Shown: positions 1 to 12,372, counted from the first letter of the stretch. The stretch is DNA of 64,000 nucleotides from Carettochelys insculpta (GCF_033958435.1 NC_134142.1:97659001-97723000); one strand, 5' to 3'. Notes: generated by a model not told the origin, from the letters alone. Made by a program: numbers and translations.

Positions 1-415
1 GGGGAAAGGCCGCACAGCCGCTGCAGAAGGGGAGGCAGCGTGGGGCGGGCGGCGCCGGTGGCTGCCTCACTGAGCGCCCCCTGGCTAGATGCGCTCTCCA
101 TTACCGCACATTCGGCGAAGGAGTTACAGTTAGGGCAACTGCTCTCAAGAACCGCCCCCCGCCACACTCTCGCTCTCTGTGTGCAACTCCTGTCAGCGCT
201 CCCGCTTCTAATAAAGCCTACCCTCAGCGAGGGGCGCGCTAAAGCACCGCGGTCATCCACGCCCCTTACCGCCGCTACCGGAATAATGTTCTTTCTGCAG
301 CTGAAATCCTTAAAAAGCCCCTCTCTGTTCGGCCTAGAGATTGCGCATAGCTCTGAAACCAGTCTTTCTGCCCCACAGGCAGACCTCCGGCTAACAGCTG
401 GCTAGGAAGAACCTT
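1..415. promoter_or_regulatory. GC- and CpG-rich segment at left edge, possible promoter/first exon
   Basis: The first ~300 bases are clearly richer in G, C and CpG than the AT-rich DNA that follows, with several CGC/GCG clusters and GGGCGG-type boxes near 40-50. A 121-residue open frame crosses it on the plus strand, but its composition looks like chance translation of GC-rich DNA and I recognise no domain. It could be the CpG island of a neighbouring gene; by mammalian gene order BBOX1 would lie on this side of FIBIN, transcribed leftward. That is inference only. A GC-rich repeat is an equally open alternative. Confidence 0.3.
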
Positions 416-473
416 CCTCAATTACAACTGAGCCCTATCAGAGGAGTAGCCTAGTTACCCTGCATCTTCAAAA

Positions 474-540
474 ACAACAAGAAGCCCTCTGGCACCTTAT
501 AGACTAACATATTTTGGAGCATAAGCTTTCGTGGGCAAAG
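474..540. repeat. Penelope-like element terminal fragment
   Basis: The stretch reads GGCACCTTATAGACTAACA, then TTTTGGAGCATAAGC and TTTCGTGGG. This is the same terminal pattern seen at the ends of the two larger Penelope-like copies near 39.8 and 59.4 kb (GCACTTTAAAGACTAACAAA, then GAGCTTTCGTGGGACAGACC). Only the end is present, with no coding part. Confidence 0.55.
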
Positions 541-3500
541 AAACTGATGGGAAGCTGTGGCTCTGTTTTTGGTAGCTTTATGAATCAGTGGCTATGTGTA
601 TCAAGCAGGTGTGCTGAGAATAAGACTACTGTGAACTTTCATATCTGGCATTCCATCATCCAGAACACTGAAATAAGTGGCATTTTAACCATAAGTAAAT
701 TTTAGTTAAGTTTTCCATAAGTACAGGGTAGCAAAAGTAAGTACAAGTTGACAGCGTACAATACTACTTTTGTGGGTAAATAAAGTATTCTTGCATATAT
801 TTGTTTTTTTCTTAATATCTAACCTTGTTTTTCTTTAGTGTTATGCATTGCTGGATACACCTCTCCACTCTCCAGAATATTTGAATATCCAGCAACCTGT
901 TCCTGGGGCTGGCAGATATGAAATATTTTACTGTATATTTATTTAATAAGAGCTGAGTTTTGCTCCTCCTTTCCTCTGCATAGGAGAATCACCTCAGACA
1001 GATATATTCCAATGTTTATATTCTAAAACTTCAGACACACACTCTTAAGATGTTCCAGACAAACCACATTTTATAATGTATAGTGAGAATCCTGACCCCA
1101 TTACAGTCAGTGTGAGTTTGCCATTCTTGGTGGGCGTAGCTCCACTGATTCCAGTGGCTTTGTGTTAGGATTGATTTGACCAGATTTAATCCAACTTGTT
1201 TACAGATGAGAGACCAAAACCATCATGATACTATAAGGTGGCTTATAAACAACAATTAATTAATTCTTACAATGTCTCTCACAAAGTGGTTTGCATAACC
1301 TTTTATTTTGATGAGGAAACTGTTACATAGAGAAACAAAGGGACTTGGTCAAAGTCACAAAGAATCAGTGGCAAAGCTGGGTAGGAGTTCCTGGCTGGTG
1401 AGCCTGTGTAAGGTCATTAGTCCATGTGTTTGACAGGATACTGTAAAATACTAGTTCAGAGATTCATTCATTGGTTAATAGATTTCAAAGCCAAAAGGGA
1501 ACCATTTTAGTCTGACCTGTATAGCACATAGTATAAAATGCTACCCATATACATATGGAGAGAGAGACCCCAGTGATTTGTGCTTGACTAAAGTAAAGTA
1601 AGCCATTCCTGATTTGAAATCCACCATTTTCCTTTATGAAGATCTTTTATGGAAGAGGTGGAGGCTTACCTTTTCAAATGCACTCATTTTCATTGGCTGA
1701 AATGAAAGCTGAGGTGAGGTGGACATCTGCTTCAGGGGATTATTCTGCACAACAGTAGGAAACTCCACAACGTATTCAAACCCTGCCATGCTTCTTCAGA
1801 CACGTAATTTCCTCCGGTTGCACTCATTACAGCAGCAAGTTTGTGGGTGGTGCAAGAACATTTTTACCATCCCCATGCTGTTTGGATTTAGGATAATTCT
1901 AGGGCAAAATATGTTCGATTCTGCCTGTACTGTGATGCAAAGTGGCTGCATTGCAGTGAATGATCTGGCCCTTCGTCTGAGAATTAATATTGCAGATACT
2001 ACTATCAAACTACTCTGCTCTGAACAACCAATCTTAGACAGCTGAGGTTTCTATAAAAGAATGTAAATGCATGGTTAAAATACCTTAATTTATTTGCTGT
2101 GCTATGTTTCTTTAGCAAATATTTTATTGCTCCATTTATTTCAAAGGAATGTTTGTTGTGGGGATTTGCTAGCTGAAATTTCTAAGAGAGAGAGAGAACT
2201 TTCTACTTCTAGTTCTCTGGCTAAAATCCAGCTGCAGGTTGTGATGGTGAAAAGCTCTTATCATTCATTAGCTGCTTAGTGGATTGTGAGAAATGAATTT
2301 GGTACTCACAGCAGTTTTCAGAGGATTCTGGAAAGATGTCCACTTGTAATAAAACATCACAGCATGCATTGATAGGCATTGCAATCAGCTTTCTCTGCGA
2401 GAAGCCAAGAATTGAATATTTTTTTACTGTCACATTCTTCTTAAAGGGAATAGGGACAGCTGCATTATCAGCTGCTTGAGATATACCTATTCTGTTGGTA
2501 AACAACATCCATCATGTTGTATATGAAGCACCTGACAAACTGGTGGTTTGTCAGTGTAAATAGCAAATGGATAGTCTTATTGTTAAGCATACTCAAACCA
2601 GCATATACCACAAACACCAAAACATTCAGAGATTAAAAATTGGATAGTTTGCTGGAAGCAAGCATGAACAGAAGCAGAGAAGGAGTTAAATGACTGATTA
2701 GAGAATGAGCTCTTGTATGTGGTTTGAAAAGTAGAATGAACTTGGACTGAATCTTTTGATATATAAGAAGTTAAATATTTGCTAGTAATATATTATTAAA
2801 TAGTAACCTTCATATATCAAAACAGTGTTGTAATGGATGCCCAATTTTATTTTGTATAACAAGATATCTTTTCTTTCAAGTTATGGCCCAAAATCCATTT
2901 TCCATATTTCCTCTCATGTTCATTCCTGGCTTCCTGTCTCTTTCTTTAAGGCTCAGACGTGCTCAAGCTGTCTTCCATTTCTGTTTTTGTTTGTAATTTC
3001 CTAACAAGTATTTTTTCCTATTTAAATGATTCTGCAGAAGGCAGGAATTTACAAATTATAAACAAATTGTGACAGTGTGAATGTAATTAGGCTGGAAGTT
3101 TATTAGGGTCAGGTAATTTGGCTCTTTTCACATACACACAAGTTACAAATAATGCTTTATGTGGATGAAAGTACTACTGGTTTAATTATATAACTTCTTC
3201 CAGAACTTTAATGTGGCTTACAGAAAAGTCTAAGCATCAAATAATACTAAATATTCCACAAATGTATTGAAGAAATATTTACAAGCTATTACAGACATTA
3301 GTAATCAATATGCTAATTTTTTACATTTATGGAGGGAAAGGATAAGACCATTGTAACTTTATGTAGAGTGGCTAAGCTGATGCTGGAAAAAACATCATTT
3401 TTAATTTTCTGACTTGAGGGCTCTTGACCTTGCCATCTTAATGTTAGATTAACACTAGAATTTTGAGTTGCTTTGTTATGAGCAATGTTTCTTTTGTTAA

Positions 3501-4940
3501 ATGTGCGTCTTTAGATTTAAGAACATTGTCAATTATGCTTGCTGAGGATGCAGCTAAGTGGTTGTGTTTGCTAACTAACAAATTGGAAAGGAAAGATTCA
3601 AAGACAGCAATGTCTAAAAATGTTTGTTCAGAATTTTTGTAAAAGAGAACTGTATATGTTATTATACCCACATGGACAGAGCTTCAACAAACTCAAATAC
3701 AACTAAAGATGTTTTGGTCAAACATTTGTACAGAGAACAAGCTTAGACAATTTTCAACCCAAAAGGTGCATGGTTTGGCATGTAATGAGCACAGACAGCA
3801 GACTTGCAGCTGCAGGGCCAATTCTACAATGAGATTATTCTAAGTACAGTACTACATCCAATAGTTACAGTACAAGATTGGTCCCTTTAAATTTATAATA
3901 CAAGTGACATAGTATTCAAGTGGAAAAGTATCGCATCCAAATGGAGGGAAAGAAGCACATACACTTCTAGATCACATAATCATTCAACAAAAACATGACT
4001 CATTACTGTTATCCCCCTTTGGTTTTGAATGTCTATAAAACAAGGAAATTTAAAATAGAAATGTCAGAAGCACTGTATAGTGGAAATCTGGAACTCATTT
4101 ATTTTACAGTACATTAACATGTCTTTGTTACTTTCACAATATCATTTTACAGAATCCTGTACTGTTGGATTATTTATTTCCCCTCAGTCTGATTCTGCCA
4201 CCCTTATTCACTTGAAGAAATATCATACTGTATGGGCTGTCCCTTTGATTTCATCTGGTCTACTTGTGGTGTAAGTGATTCTGAGAAACCGTAGCAAACT
4301 CAGACCCTTTGTAATTTGTAGACAAAATATTGTGCGAACTCTTAAGTCAAGAGATAACATGAAAATCTTTAAAGGGAAATAGATCTTACTAAATAGGAAA
4401 GTCTAATTTTTATCCAGTTATCTTGTTAGAATATGGGCTTAAGCATGTCTGTAGTGTTTTGTTCCAACTTTGCAGAATGCCTCCTAGTGCTCCCTGGCTT
4501 GTAGAAAAGCAGTTCTATCCTGCAGGTAGATAGGCCATGCAAGAGGTACAAGGAGGGATCCTTGCATCCCCCTGCCCTGTTGCACAGTAACATAAGACTC
4601 AGGCAGAATTTAGTCTATAACTTTTGCCTTGGGACTGATCTTGCCACTCTCACTCACATTTAGTAGTATTTATGCAAGTTATAGTGGGGTCAGCTAACCA
4701 CCATGATGTCTCTTGCTGGAATCAGCTCTGTTCATTGGAGTGTGCTGCCTTCTGGTTGGTGCCTCTCTCGTCTTTACTCAGCTCCACTGTCTCCATCATC
4801 TCTCTGTGGACCCACATCACTCCCTGATCACAGCAGGGCAGCTGCCCCACAACACAAATATTCCTATGGAAGTCAATGAGACTGTTTAAGTAAACACATG
4901 CTACTCAACCTGTGTAAGGATTGAAAAATGAGACCCAAAT
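541..4940. other. AT-rich intergenic DNA, no gene recognised
   Basis: No reading frame here exceeds about 110 codons and none has a recognisable domain. Near 1316-1400 there is a faint MIR/L2-type core (TAGAGAAACAAAGGGACTTGGT, followed by a CACAAAGAATCAGTGGCAAAG-like string), typical of ancient amniote SINE/LINE remnants. Near 1100-1160 a short CCACTGATTCCAGTGG palindrome belongs to the old reptile repeat discussed in the findings. Everything else looks unique. Confidence 0.5.
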
Positions 4941-4944
4941 GGAA

Positions 4945-5045
4945 AGCTCTTTGGTGTAGGGACTGTCATTACTATATGTGTGTAGAGCACCTAGCACAAT
5001 GAGATGTTGTCCAAGTTGAGATTTCTAGTTGCTAATGCAATGTAA
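4945..5045. repeat. Ancient SINE/L2-type tail
   Basis: Contains the string series AAAGCTCTTTGGTGTAGGGAC, then AGAGCACCTAGCACAATGAG, then TGCTAATGCAATGTAAATG. This is the shared 3' tail of old amniote MIR/L2 sequences, also seen at 25060-25150 and 47640-47760. Diverged, no coding content. Confidence 0.5.
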
Positions 5046-6374
5046 ATGCTAAAAACAAAAATGGAACTGATTCTCTGAGACAGAACGACAGGACAGCATT
5101 AAAGGTCTATAAATCTTGTGTATATGTCTACGTGAGGCAAGCAACTCCACACCAGCTCCATTTACAGGCCGCTTAGAGAAGGGGCTTGGGGAGAAAGGAT
5201 TGCTGCTGTACGTCAGTTATTCCAAGCAGTAAAATGAACAGATCCTTCGGACCATGGGCACAGGGTGAAAGTTAGAGCAGCTTTGACTGGCTTGGGACTT
5301 CAGTCTCCAAATCATCTACACAAAAGTCATTGACATTGGATTAGGTCAGAAGGACGGAATAACAACAGACACAAGTTCTAGAGCTAAAGGGTCAGAACAG
5401 GCCTGTCAGGGACAACCCAACACAAGAGGTAGTGCAGAGGGGGCGTTCCTGCTGCTACACTCCTTGTGGCAGTGCGACCTGCTCACCTGTGTACACTCTT
5501 CCCAGTCTAGCATGACTCGGCCCACTATGTGGTATCTAATGCTTTCAAGGGTGTATGGAGGGGGCTGTGCTGCTGTGATCCTGAGAAGTCTCATTCATGC
5601 AAATAGTCCATTCAGTATAGTACACAAGCATCTGAGTTTGTAAGATCAGCACGATATCTGCAAGGAAAAGTGACTCAATTCTATTTTGAATTTAGAACAA
5701 AAAGTGGTCTCGTCCACTAGAACCGGGCTTGAGTCTCCTCTGTTCTTCAGTTTACACGGGTACAAGGCCTTTGAAATCAATGCAATTAAACTGGCCACAA
5801 ATGAGTAAGCAATACAGTGGTCGATCAGACTCACCATCTCCACTCTTTGACATGCGAATGGCTTTTTAAGTCCCTTTCAAACTGAATATTGCAAAGATTG
5901 TCATCACAAATATTTGTATTTGTTTCAATATATAGCACTCATTAGAATGAGGCCTTCCACTGGGAAAAGATGTGAACTTTGCAGCAGAACAGATGAATTT
6001 TACAGTAAATGAGTAAAAGAGCCAACTTCTTTCTGCTGGCCCAAGAAAATTTTATTAGGCTTACTCAGAATTCCAAATTCCAAGTCAAGGAGTCGACTGC
6101 GTCTTTGAATAAACAGAAATCTGGTTATCAGCTTTGCTAGAGCACTTGCATGGTCTTCAGAATAAAAGTCTTCTTACAATACTAATCACTTACGTGATTC
6201 AATCGACTAAGAAAAGGCAGCTGCCGCTATGTGTTATTTAATACACAATCCAAAATTAAACAGATGCTTGATATCACATAACATTTAGAAATAAGTCACC
6301 TTGTTATGATATGTCACCCACGCACAAAATGAGCAAGTTTAGGACTGGGATGAAATTATTTAAAATTTTTACAG
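5046..6374. other. Intergenic DNA without recognised feature
   Basis: Short open frames only (at most 65 codons), no coherent protein similarity, moderate AT content. Nothing else stands out on either strand. Confidence 0.5.
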
Positions 6375-6780
6375 GTACGAGAGCCTGGCTCTGGGTGCCC
6401 CATAAGGAGTGGGGCCTCAGGTGGAAGGGGAGGAGGTAGAGAGCAGCATCCAACAGCCAGCCCTTCATTGCTGCATGGATAGCATGTGTTCTCTAGGGCT
6501 CTGGTTGCAATTTAAAGGGCCCGGGGGCCCTAGGTACTGCAGCCATCGTGGTGGCTGGGAGCCAACTGGGCCCTTTTAAATCACTAGCCTTGGGGAAGCT
6601 GGCCCTTTTGCCCCTCCTGCCTCTCCTGTCAATGGCCCTGTCCCTATGTCCCTCCATCCGCAGCCCACAATGCTGCCACAGCAGTGTTTTAGTGTCTGTG
6701 TACAGGCCCATACAGTGGCCACTTCTTATTGGTACACTGTACCATCCCATTTTCACATCTGTTTAGGATACAAGAACATG
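6375..6780. repeat. Unclassified GC-rich interspersed repeat
   Basis: A GC-rich island in AT-rich surroundings. It shares wording with the block at 30124-30260: a CCCTTTTAAATCACTAGCC-like string followed by TTGGGGAAGCTGG, then TTTTGCCCCTCC-like DNA, here and there, with GGGCCTTGGGGAAGCTGGATG in the second copy. Two dispersed similar copies point to an interspersed element, possibly a non-autonomous hAT; the ends are not clear. The overlapping open frames on both strands are not credible genes. Confidence 0.4.
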
Positions 6781-7769
6781 TAAAGACCTACTGCATAACC
6801 TGGTTGGATGTTATATTGTAATGGATTGCTTATCAGACAAAGAGGACACGTTAAAGAAATACTTAAGTAGTTAGTGACATCTTTCTAGCTGTTGTTAGTG
6901 AATCCACGATCTGAAATTCATACAAGACTGATCAGTGGATAAATTTTCCATATAAATGACTCTATTGTTACAATATCTGTTGATGATAAAGTGGTTTCCT
7001 GGATTCAATTATTTTCTTAAGTCAGTGTTCCCAGTTTTTAACATCAGTTTCCTCATAACATGTGTTAAGGTTACTCTAAAAAATCAAATTAAAAATGTGT
7101 AGCATAGTGTTGAATGTATTAATAATGGATTTGTATATTCTGATTAAATAACTGAGAGTGGGACCTGACATTCAAGATTAGTGGTAGCAGAAATAATGTT
7201 GTAAACTCAGAAGAGAGTGAGAGTCTACCCATTTTAGCTCCTACAAAAAGTCATCACTTACATGAATAGTCTTATGGAAGCCCCTAGGACTCCTTGTCTG
7301 CTTAGTGCCTACACATGCAAACACAAGTATGTTTGTAACATTAGCACCTAACACAGTCTAACTAAGAATACTTATTATGTGCAATAAGAGGGAGTAAATA
7401 TTACAAAAATAATCTTGTTATTAATTTGACTGTGTAGTTTCCATGATCTATATGTTCAGTGCAAAGTACGTTGGATTCCAGAGGACATAAGAATCATATT
7501 TCAGTGTATAACATCAAAATATAAAAATACCTTGGAAGAAATTACACCAAGTCAGCAACTGTTGTTCTAGTTTAATGCTTAAGGAAGGTCAGGTTCTGGT
7601 GTCTTAAGGAGTTAATTACATCCTTCTATCACATAAAGTTTGTCAAAGAGGTATTCAGTAACATCAGACCAATTTACAGGAAGGATCTTTTTTGTCACTG
7701 TCCAGACACATGCCTATTAAGATCTCAAATAACCATTATAAGGATAATAAGTGATGTTTGAAAGTATGA
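6781..7769. other. AT-rich intergenic DNA, nothing recognised
   Basis: No convincing open frame or repeat. It ends where the CR1 copy begins. Confidence 0.5.
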
Positions 7770-8669
7770 AAGCATAGAAAGTATGCTTATGTTTGCAGAT
7801 GATACCAAGCTGGGAGGGGTTGCAACTGCTTTGGAGGATAGGGTCATAAGTCAAAATGATCTGGATAAATTGGAGAAATGGTCTGAGGTAAACAGGATGA
7901 AATTTAATAAGGACAGATGCAAAATGCTCCATTTGGGAAAGACCAATCAGTTTCACACATACAGAATGGGGAGAGACTGTCTAGGAATGAGTACAGCAGA
8001 AAGGGATCTAGGGGTTATAGTGGACCACAAGCTAAATATGTGTCAACAGTGTGATGCTGTTGCAAAAAACACAAACGTGATTCTGGGATGCATTAACAGG
8101 TGTGTTGTGAACAAGACACGAGAAGTCATTCTTCCACTCTACTCTGTGCTGGTTAAGCCTCACTTGGAGTATTGTGTCTAGTTCTGGGTACCGCAGTTCA
8201 AGAACGATGTGGAGAAATTAGAGAGGGTTCAGAAGAGAGCGACAAGAATGATTAAAGGTCTAGAGAACGTGACCTATGAAGAAAGGCTGAAAGAATTGGG
8301 CTTGTTTAGTTTGGAAAAGAGAAGACTAAGGGTTGACATGATAGCAGTTTTCAGATATCTAAAAGGGTGTCATAAGGAGGAGGGAGAAAACTTGTTCTTT
8401 TTGGCCTCTGAGGATAGAACAAGAGGCAATGGACTTAAACTGCAGCAAGGGAGGTTTAGGTTGGACATTAGGAAAAAGTTCCTAACCGTCAGGGTGGTCG
8501 AACAGTGGAATGAATTGCCAAGGGAGATTGTGGAATCAGGTTAGAACAGGTTAGATAGATGTCTATCAGGGATGGTTTAGACAGTACTTTGTCCTGCCAT
8601 TGGGGCAGGGGGCTGGACTTGATGGCCTCTCGAGGTCCCTTCCAGTCCTATTATGCTATGATTCTATGA
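7770..8669 (+). mobile_element. 5'-truncated CR1 LINE, plus strand
   Basis: The copy begins inside the reverse transcriptase domain just before the FADDTK catalytic box and runs to a canonical CR1 3' end with ATTCTATGA at 8661-8669. The 3' UTR carries the usual GGGCTGGACTTGATGGCCTC and GAGGTCCCTTCCAGTCCTA strings. The 5' truncation is typical of CR1. It is fairly well preserved, so it is among the younger CR1 insertions here. A minus-strand CR1 of another subfamily starts about 70 bp beyond its 3' end. Confidence 0.92.
7783..8544 (+). pseudogene. CR1 reverse transcriptase C-terminal fragment
   Basis: The frame starts at the catalytic motif FADDTKLGG (palm domain YxDD equivalent) and continues through the thumb and C-terminal tail of the CR1 ORF2 protein, including a motif close to LYSVLVKPHLEYCV and then [21 protein letters not shown] single in-frame TAG at 8179-8181 interrupts it after EYCV, where CR1 proteins normally have glutamine (CAG), so one C-to-T change explains the break. 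The same frame then reads 120 more codons to a stop at 8542-8544. The endonuclease and most of the reverse transcriptase are absent, so the fragment cannot be active. Confidence 0.9.
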
Positions 8670-8740
8670 AAACTAAGGGCCTGGTCAACAGCTGGGCTTT
8701 TATATTGACTTCAGTGGGCTATGGATCAACCCCTAAGTTG

Positions 8741-9510
8741 TGAACATAAGAATGGCCCTACTGGGTCAGACCAAAGGTCCATCTAGACCAGTACGCTCTT
8801 CGAACAGTAGCCAATCTCAACCTCCAGCAGGAGGTAATCATCAAGTGATCCTTCTCCTATCACCCACTTCTAGCCTCTCACAAACAGAAGCTTGGGACAC
8901 CATTTCTACCCATCCTAGATAATAAGTATTGAAGAGCCTATATTCCATCAATTTATCAAGTTCTTTTTTGAACCCTGTTAAAGTTCTGGTCTTCACAACA
9001 TCCTTCGGAAAGCCATTTCACAGGTTGACGGTGCACTGCATAAAGGAATACTTCCTTTTGTTTGTTTTAAACCTGCTACCCATTAATTTTGTTTGGGGAC
9101 TCCTGGGGTTCTTTTGTTATGGGAACAAGTAAATAACTTTTCCTTATTCACTTCTCTATACCTGTCTGATTGCACAGACCTCTCATAACCCCCCTTAGTC
9201 TCCTTTTTTCTAAACTGAAAAGTTCTAGTCTTTTTATCACTCTTCACATGGCAGCTGTTCCAAACCCTCTAATCATTTTTTGCCCTTTTCTGAACCTTTT
9301 CCAATGCTAAGATATCTTTTTTGAGATTGGGCAACCACATCTGGACCCAGTAGTCAAGATGTGGGAGTACCATAGATTTATACAGATGCTATAAGGTATT
9401 CTCTGTCTTATTCTCTATCCTGTTTTTAGTGATTCCTAACATTCTGTTAGCTTTTTGGACTGCTGCTGCACATTGAGTGGATGTTTTTTAGAGAACTATC
9501 CACAATGACG
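8741..9510 (-). mobile_element. CR1 LINE 3' fragment, minus strand
   Basis: Read on the plus strand it opens with GAACATAAGAATGGCCCTAC and GGGTCAGACCAAAGGTCCAT, the reverse complement of a turtle-type CR1 3' end, and then follows the CR1 body through TTCTTTTTTGAACCCTGTTA, ATACTTCCTTTTGTTTGTTT and CCACATCTGGACCCAGTAG-like strings. Its 3' end differs from the plus-strand copy at 7770-8669 (which ends in ATTCTATGA), so the two are different CR1 subfamilies. Multiply mutated; no usable frame. Confidence 0.85.
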
Positions 9511-9877
9511 CTTGTGTAAATTATGGTGGGCATATATTTGTAGGAAGAAATGATCTGTTAAGGAGACCAAAAAAACCTCTTGAAATGTTGACAGGCTGTT
9601 TATTGTGAAATGTGTTATTATCAATGTAATACAATTTATGAAGGGAACTGCTTTTGCAGTAAAATGCGGAACGTGTAATATGAAATATGGAAAGTATATG
9701 GAAAATATGATGTAACTATGGGAATTCTTGTGTCATCCCACACTTGCCAATCTTAATGCTGAATAATGACTCTCTCTCTAAGACAGCCTTCCCTAAGGAT
9801 TGTTTTTGCTCCAAAATAAGTTCAAACATGATCCACTCTTCTCATGTGGAAAACAGGTTCAGGATGTGTTTCAAAGT

Positions 9878-11095
9878 AAGAACATAAGAATAGCTATAAT
9901 GGAGCAGACCAGTGTTCCATTTAGCTGTCCATGATCCTGTCTTCCGACTGTGGCCAAGACCGGGTGCATCAGAGACAATGAACAAAACAGGGCAATTATT
10001 GACTGATCTATCCACTGTCATTCATTCCCAGTTTCTGGAAGTCAGCGGTTTGATGGCGTCCAGAGCACGACATTGAATCCCTGACCATCTTGGTTAATAG
10101 CCATTGATGGACCTCTTTTCGATGAACTTACCTAATTTCATTTGAACCATTTACAGTTTTGACCTGTGCGCAGAGCTATCCGATCCATAGGATGAACTGG
10201 GGCAACCACCCCAGGTCCTGTGCTTCTGGGCCCCTCTGTGGCTGCCACTCCAGCCATCCAGGGGATTAAGGCGACAGGCACAGGGTGGCAGCAGGCATTG
10301 CATCCTCTCGCCCTCACATACTCACCACGCAGATGGCAGGAGCTGGAGTGGCCAGAAGAGCAGCCTGTTGCACTTGGCTTCTCAGTGGTGGCAGGAAGTA
10401 GAGTGCTCTAGTCCCAGGGCACTCCACTTCCCACTGCTGCAGAGAAGCAATGTACAGCACTGCCTGGAGAGGGCAGTGTGGCAGAGTGGAGCCAGCCATG
10501 AGGCTGCTTTGGCTCCTGCTGCCCGCTTGGCAAGTGGCAGGGAGGTGAACCCTGATGCCACCATGCCCAGCCCCCATACTCTCTTGGGCCACATTGCTCA
10601 GTGAAATGGGGGAAGGAGCGGTGGTGGAGGATGGGCAGGGCACAAGGTGGAGGGGAGGTTTCCAGGCTCTGCGCCCCTCCCCTCACCTTGGGACAGCCCT
10701 GTCTGCGCAACATCCCCAACAATGAGTGCTACAGGCTGACTATGTGTTGTGTAGTCATTCCTTTTGTTTGTTTTAAAACTGCTGTCTATCAGTTTCATCA
10801 GGAGACCCCTGGTTCTTGTGTTACATAAAAGGGTAAATAATACTTCCTTATTCACTTTCTCCTTATTCTCTTTCTTTTTTGACTACCACTGTGCATTCAA
10901 CAGATATTTTCAGAGTACTATGCACTGTTACTCTAAGATCTTACTTGAGAGGTAATGCCCAATTTAGATCCCATTGTAATATATATATTGTTTGGATCAC
11001 GTTTTCCACGGTGCATTACTTTCCTTTTATAAACATTGAATTTCATCTGCCATTTTGTTGCCCAGTCTCTCAGTTTTGTGACATCCCTTTTAATT
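9878..11095 (-). mobile_element. CR1 LINE fragment, minus strand, split by a hAT-like insert
   Basis: The left part (9878-10170) starts with AAGAACATAAGAATAGC and matches the same CR1 3' region as the copy at 8741. The right part (from about 10710) resumes with CATTCCTTTTGTTTGTTTTA and continues to GAATTTCATCTGCCATTTTG and TTGCCCAGTCTCTCAGTTTT, which in CR1 lie further from the 3' end. The order and spacing fit one CR1 copy interrupted by the GC-rich insert at 10171-10701. Confidence 0.85.
10171..10701. mobile_element. GC-rich hAT-like non-autonomous transposon inside CR1
   Basis: The ends are inverted: the left reads CAGAGCTATCC and the reverse complement of the right reads CAGGGCTGTCC. The flanking octamers are CCTGTGCG (10163-10170) and TCTGCGCA (10702-10709), which agree at 5 of 8 positions with all differences being transitions, as expected for a decayed 8-bp hAT target duplication. 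The CAG ends and 8-bp duplication are hAT features. No transposase frame is present; overlapping open frames on both strands of this GC-rich DNA are not credible genes. Confidence 0.65.
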
Positions 11096-11145
11096 AGTTA
11101 AGGAAAATAATGAAGTAATGAAAAGGGATGGAAGGTGCAGTTAGC

Positions 11146-11573
11146 CAGCCCCGTCCTTAGGCACATGCAGAATATGCAACTGTGTAGGATACCACTAAAT
11201 TTGGGACCCTATGCTGTGTGCTTAGTGCTGTCCGAGGACAATGCCAGCTCAAGCTGCTCCAATCTCCTGCCTTCCAGGCCCCCTACCTGGACTCTTGACC
11301 CAGGCAGCCCAATCCCTTGGTCTCTGCTCTACCTCCAGGCCCCACAAGCCCAATTTCCCAGTCTCTGAAAGCTCCAATTCAATGACCCACAGCTCTGGTG
11401 AGCGGCAGTGCTCCCCCTTCTGGCTGTTCCCCCTCCAGTGTCCTGCCCTGCTCTTGCCCTCATAGTCCTGAATACAACCCTTCCTCCCCCACAGAGTTGC
11501 TGTCCTGCTCCCTAGTGGTGGTTGGAGGGTACTCAGACTACACTGGGCACCAGACTTCACAGGGACAGACCTG
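11146..11573. mobile_element. hAT-like non-autonomous transposon
   Basis: The left end reads CAGCCCCGTCCTTAGGCA and the reverse complement of the right end starts CAGGTCTGTCCCTGTG. The flanking octamers CAGTTAGC (11138-11145) and CACTTGGC (11574-11581) match at 6 of 8 positions. The inside is GC-rich with no transposase. It sits about 50 bp beyond the CR1 copy that already carries another hAT-like insert. Confidence 0.6.
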
Positions 11574-11599
11574 CACTTGGCATTGCATTTTCTAAGGTG

Positions 11600-12372
11600 T
11601 GAATGCTAAGGACATGTTGCAAATGACCATGATTCTCTTACAAGGTTCAGCAAAACTTAGGTTCACTTGTAATGTGCAATAATTTCCAAGACACACTATT
11701 AGGAGCTACAGTAACATTTTCCTCTTTACTACTTTGTTCCTGAAACTTGGATTCCTCCAGTTGCTAACTGACTGTAAGCAAGAAAACTATGCAGAAAATT
11801 AAAACAACAACAACAACAAAAAACATCATTATTTTCTAACCTATACACTGATGAAAGATGAAAAAAGTGTGTGAATGGTTTATGTGGCTGTTTCTCTGTT
11901 TTGCTAGTAAGCCTACATTTTAAGGGCTGAACATAGACTCACATTTTGCTGATTTTATTGCTCATAGTTTGGGTAGAGATTCAGGAAACAAATTTCCTTA
12001 ATAGTCCTTAGACAAACTACAGTTTTGAAGTTTGCCAAACTCTACACGTTTGCTTCATTATTTAGAGACGTTCAGTTTCTTTCACTTAAGATTCTATTTG
12101 CAAACCACAAAACCAAGGATTTTCTGAGCTAAGACTAAGAATCAGAGATTATGCTCTGTCCTTAGCTCACCCGGTTGACTACCATGAAACTGCATACAGT
12201 GTAATGATTTTAAAGTGTCTTTTTTTCTTCTCAGGTGCAAATCCTGATGAATTGCTGTTCACTGCTAAAATGATAAAAAGCCCTCTTTTAGCAATTACCA
12301 CACTCCAACCTTAGCATATTAAAGTTTGTCAGAGCTGGCCTGTATCTTTAAAAAAGTTTTCCTTCCCTTTTA
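11600..12372. other. AT-rich intergenic DNA, nothing recognised
   Basis: No credible reading frame. A short (CAA)n run occurs at about 11804-11820. Otherwise unique-looking. Confidence 0.5.

Noticed and set aside
40..405. 121-codon open frame at the left edge
   Set aside because: No recognisable domain, low-complexity Ala/Ser/Leu composition, in GC-rich DNA. Treated as noncoding.
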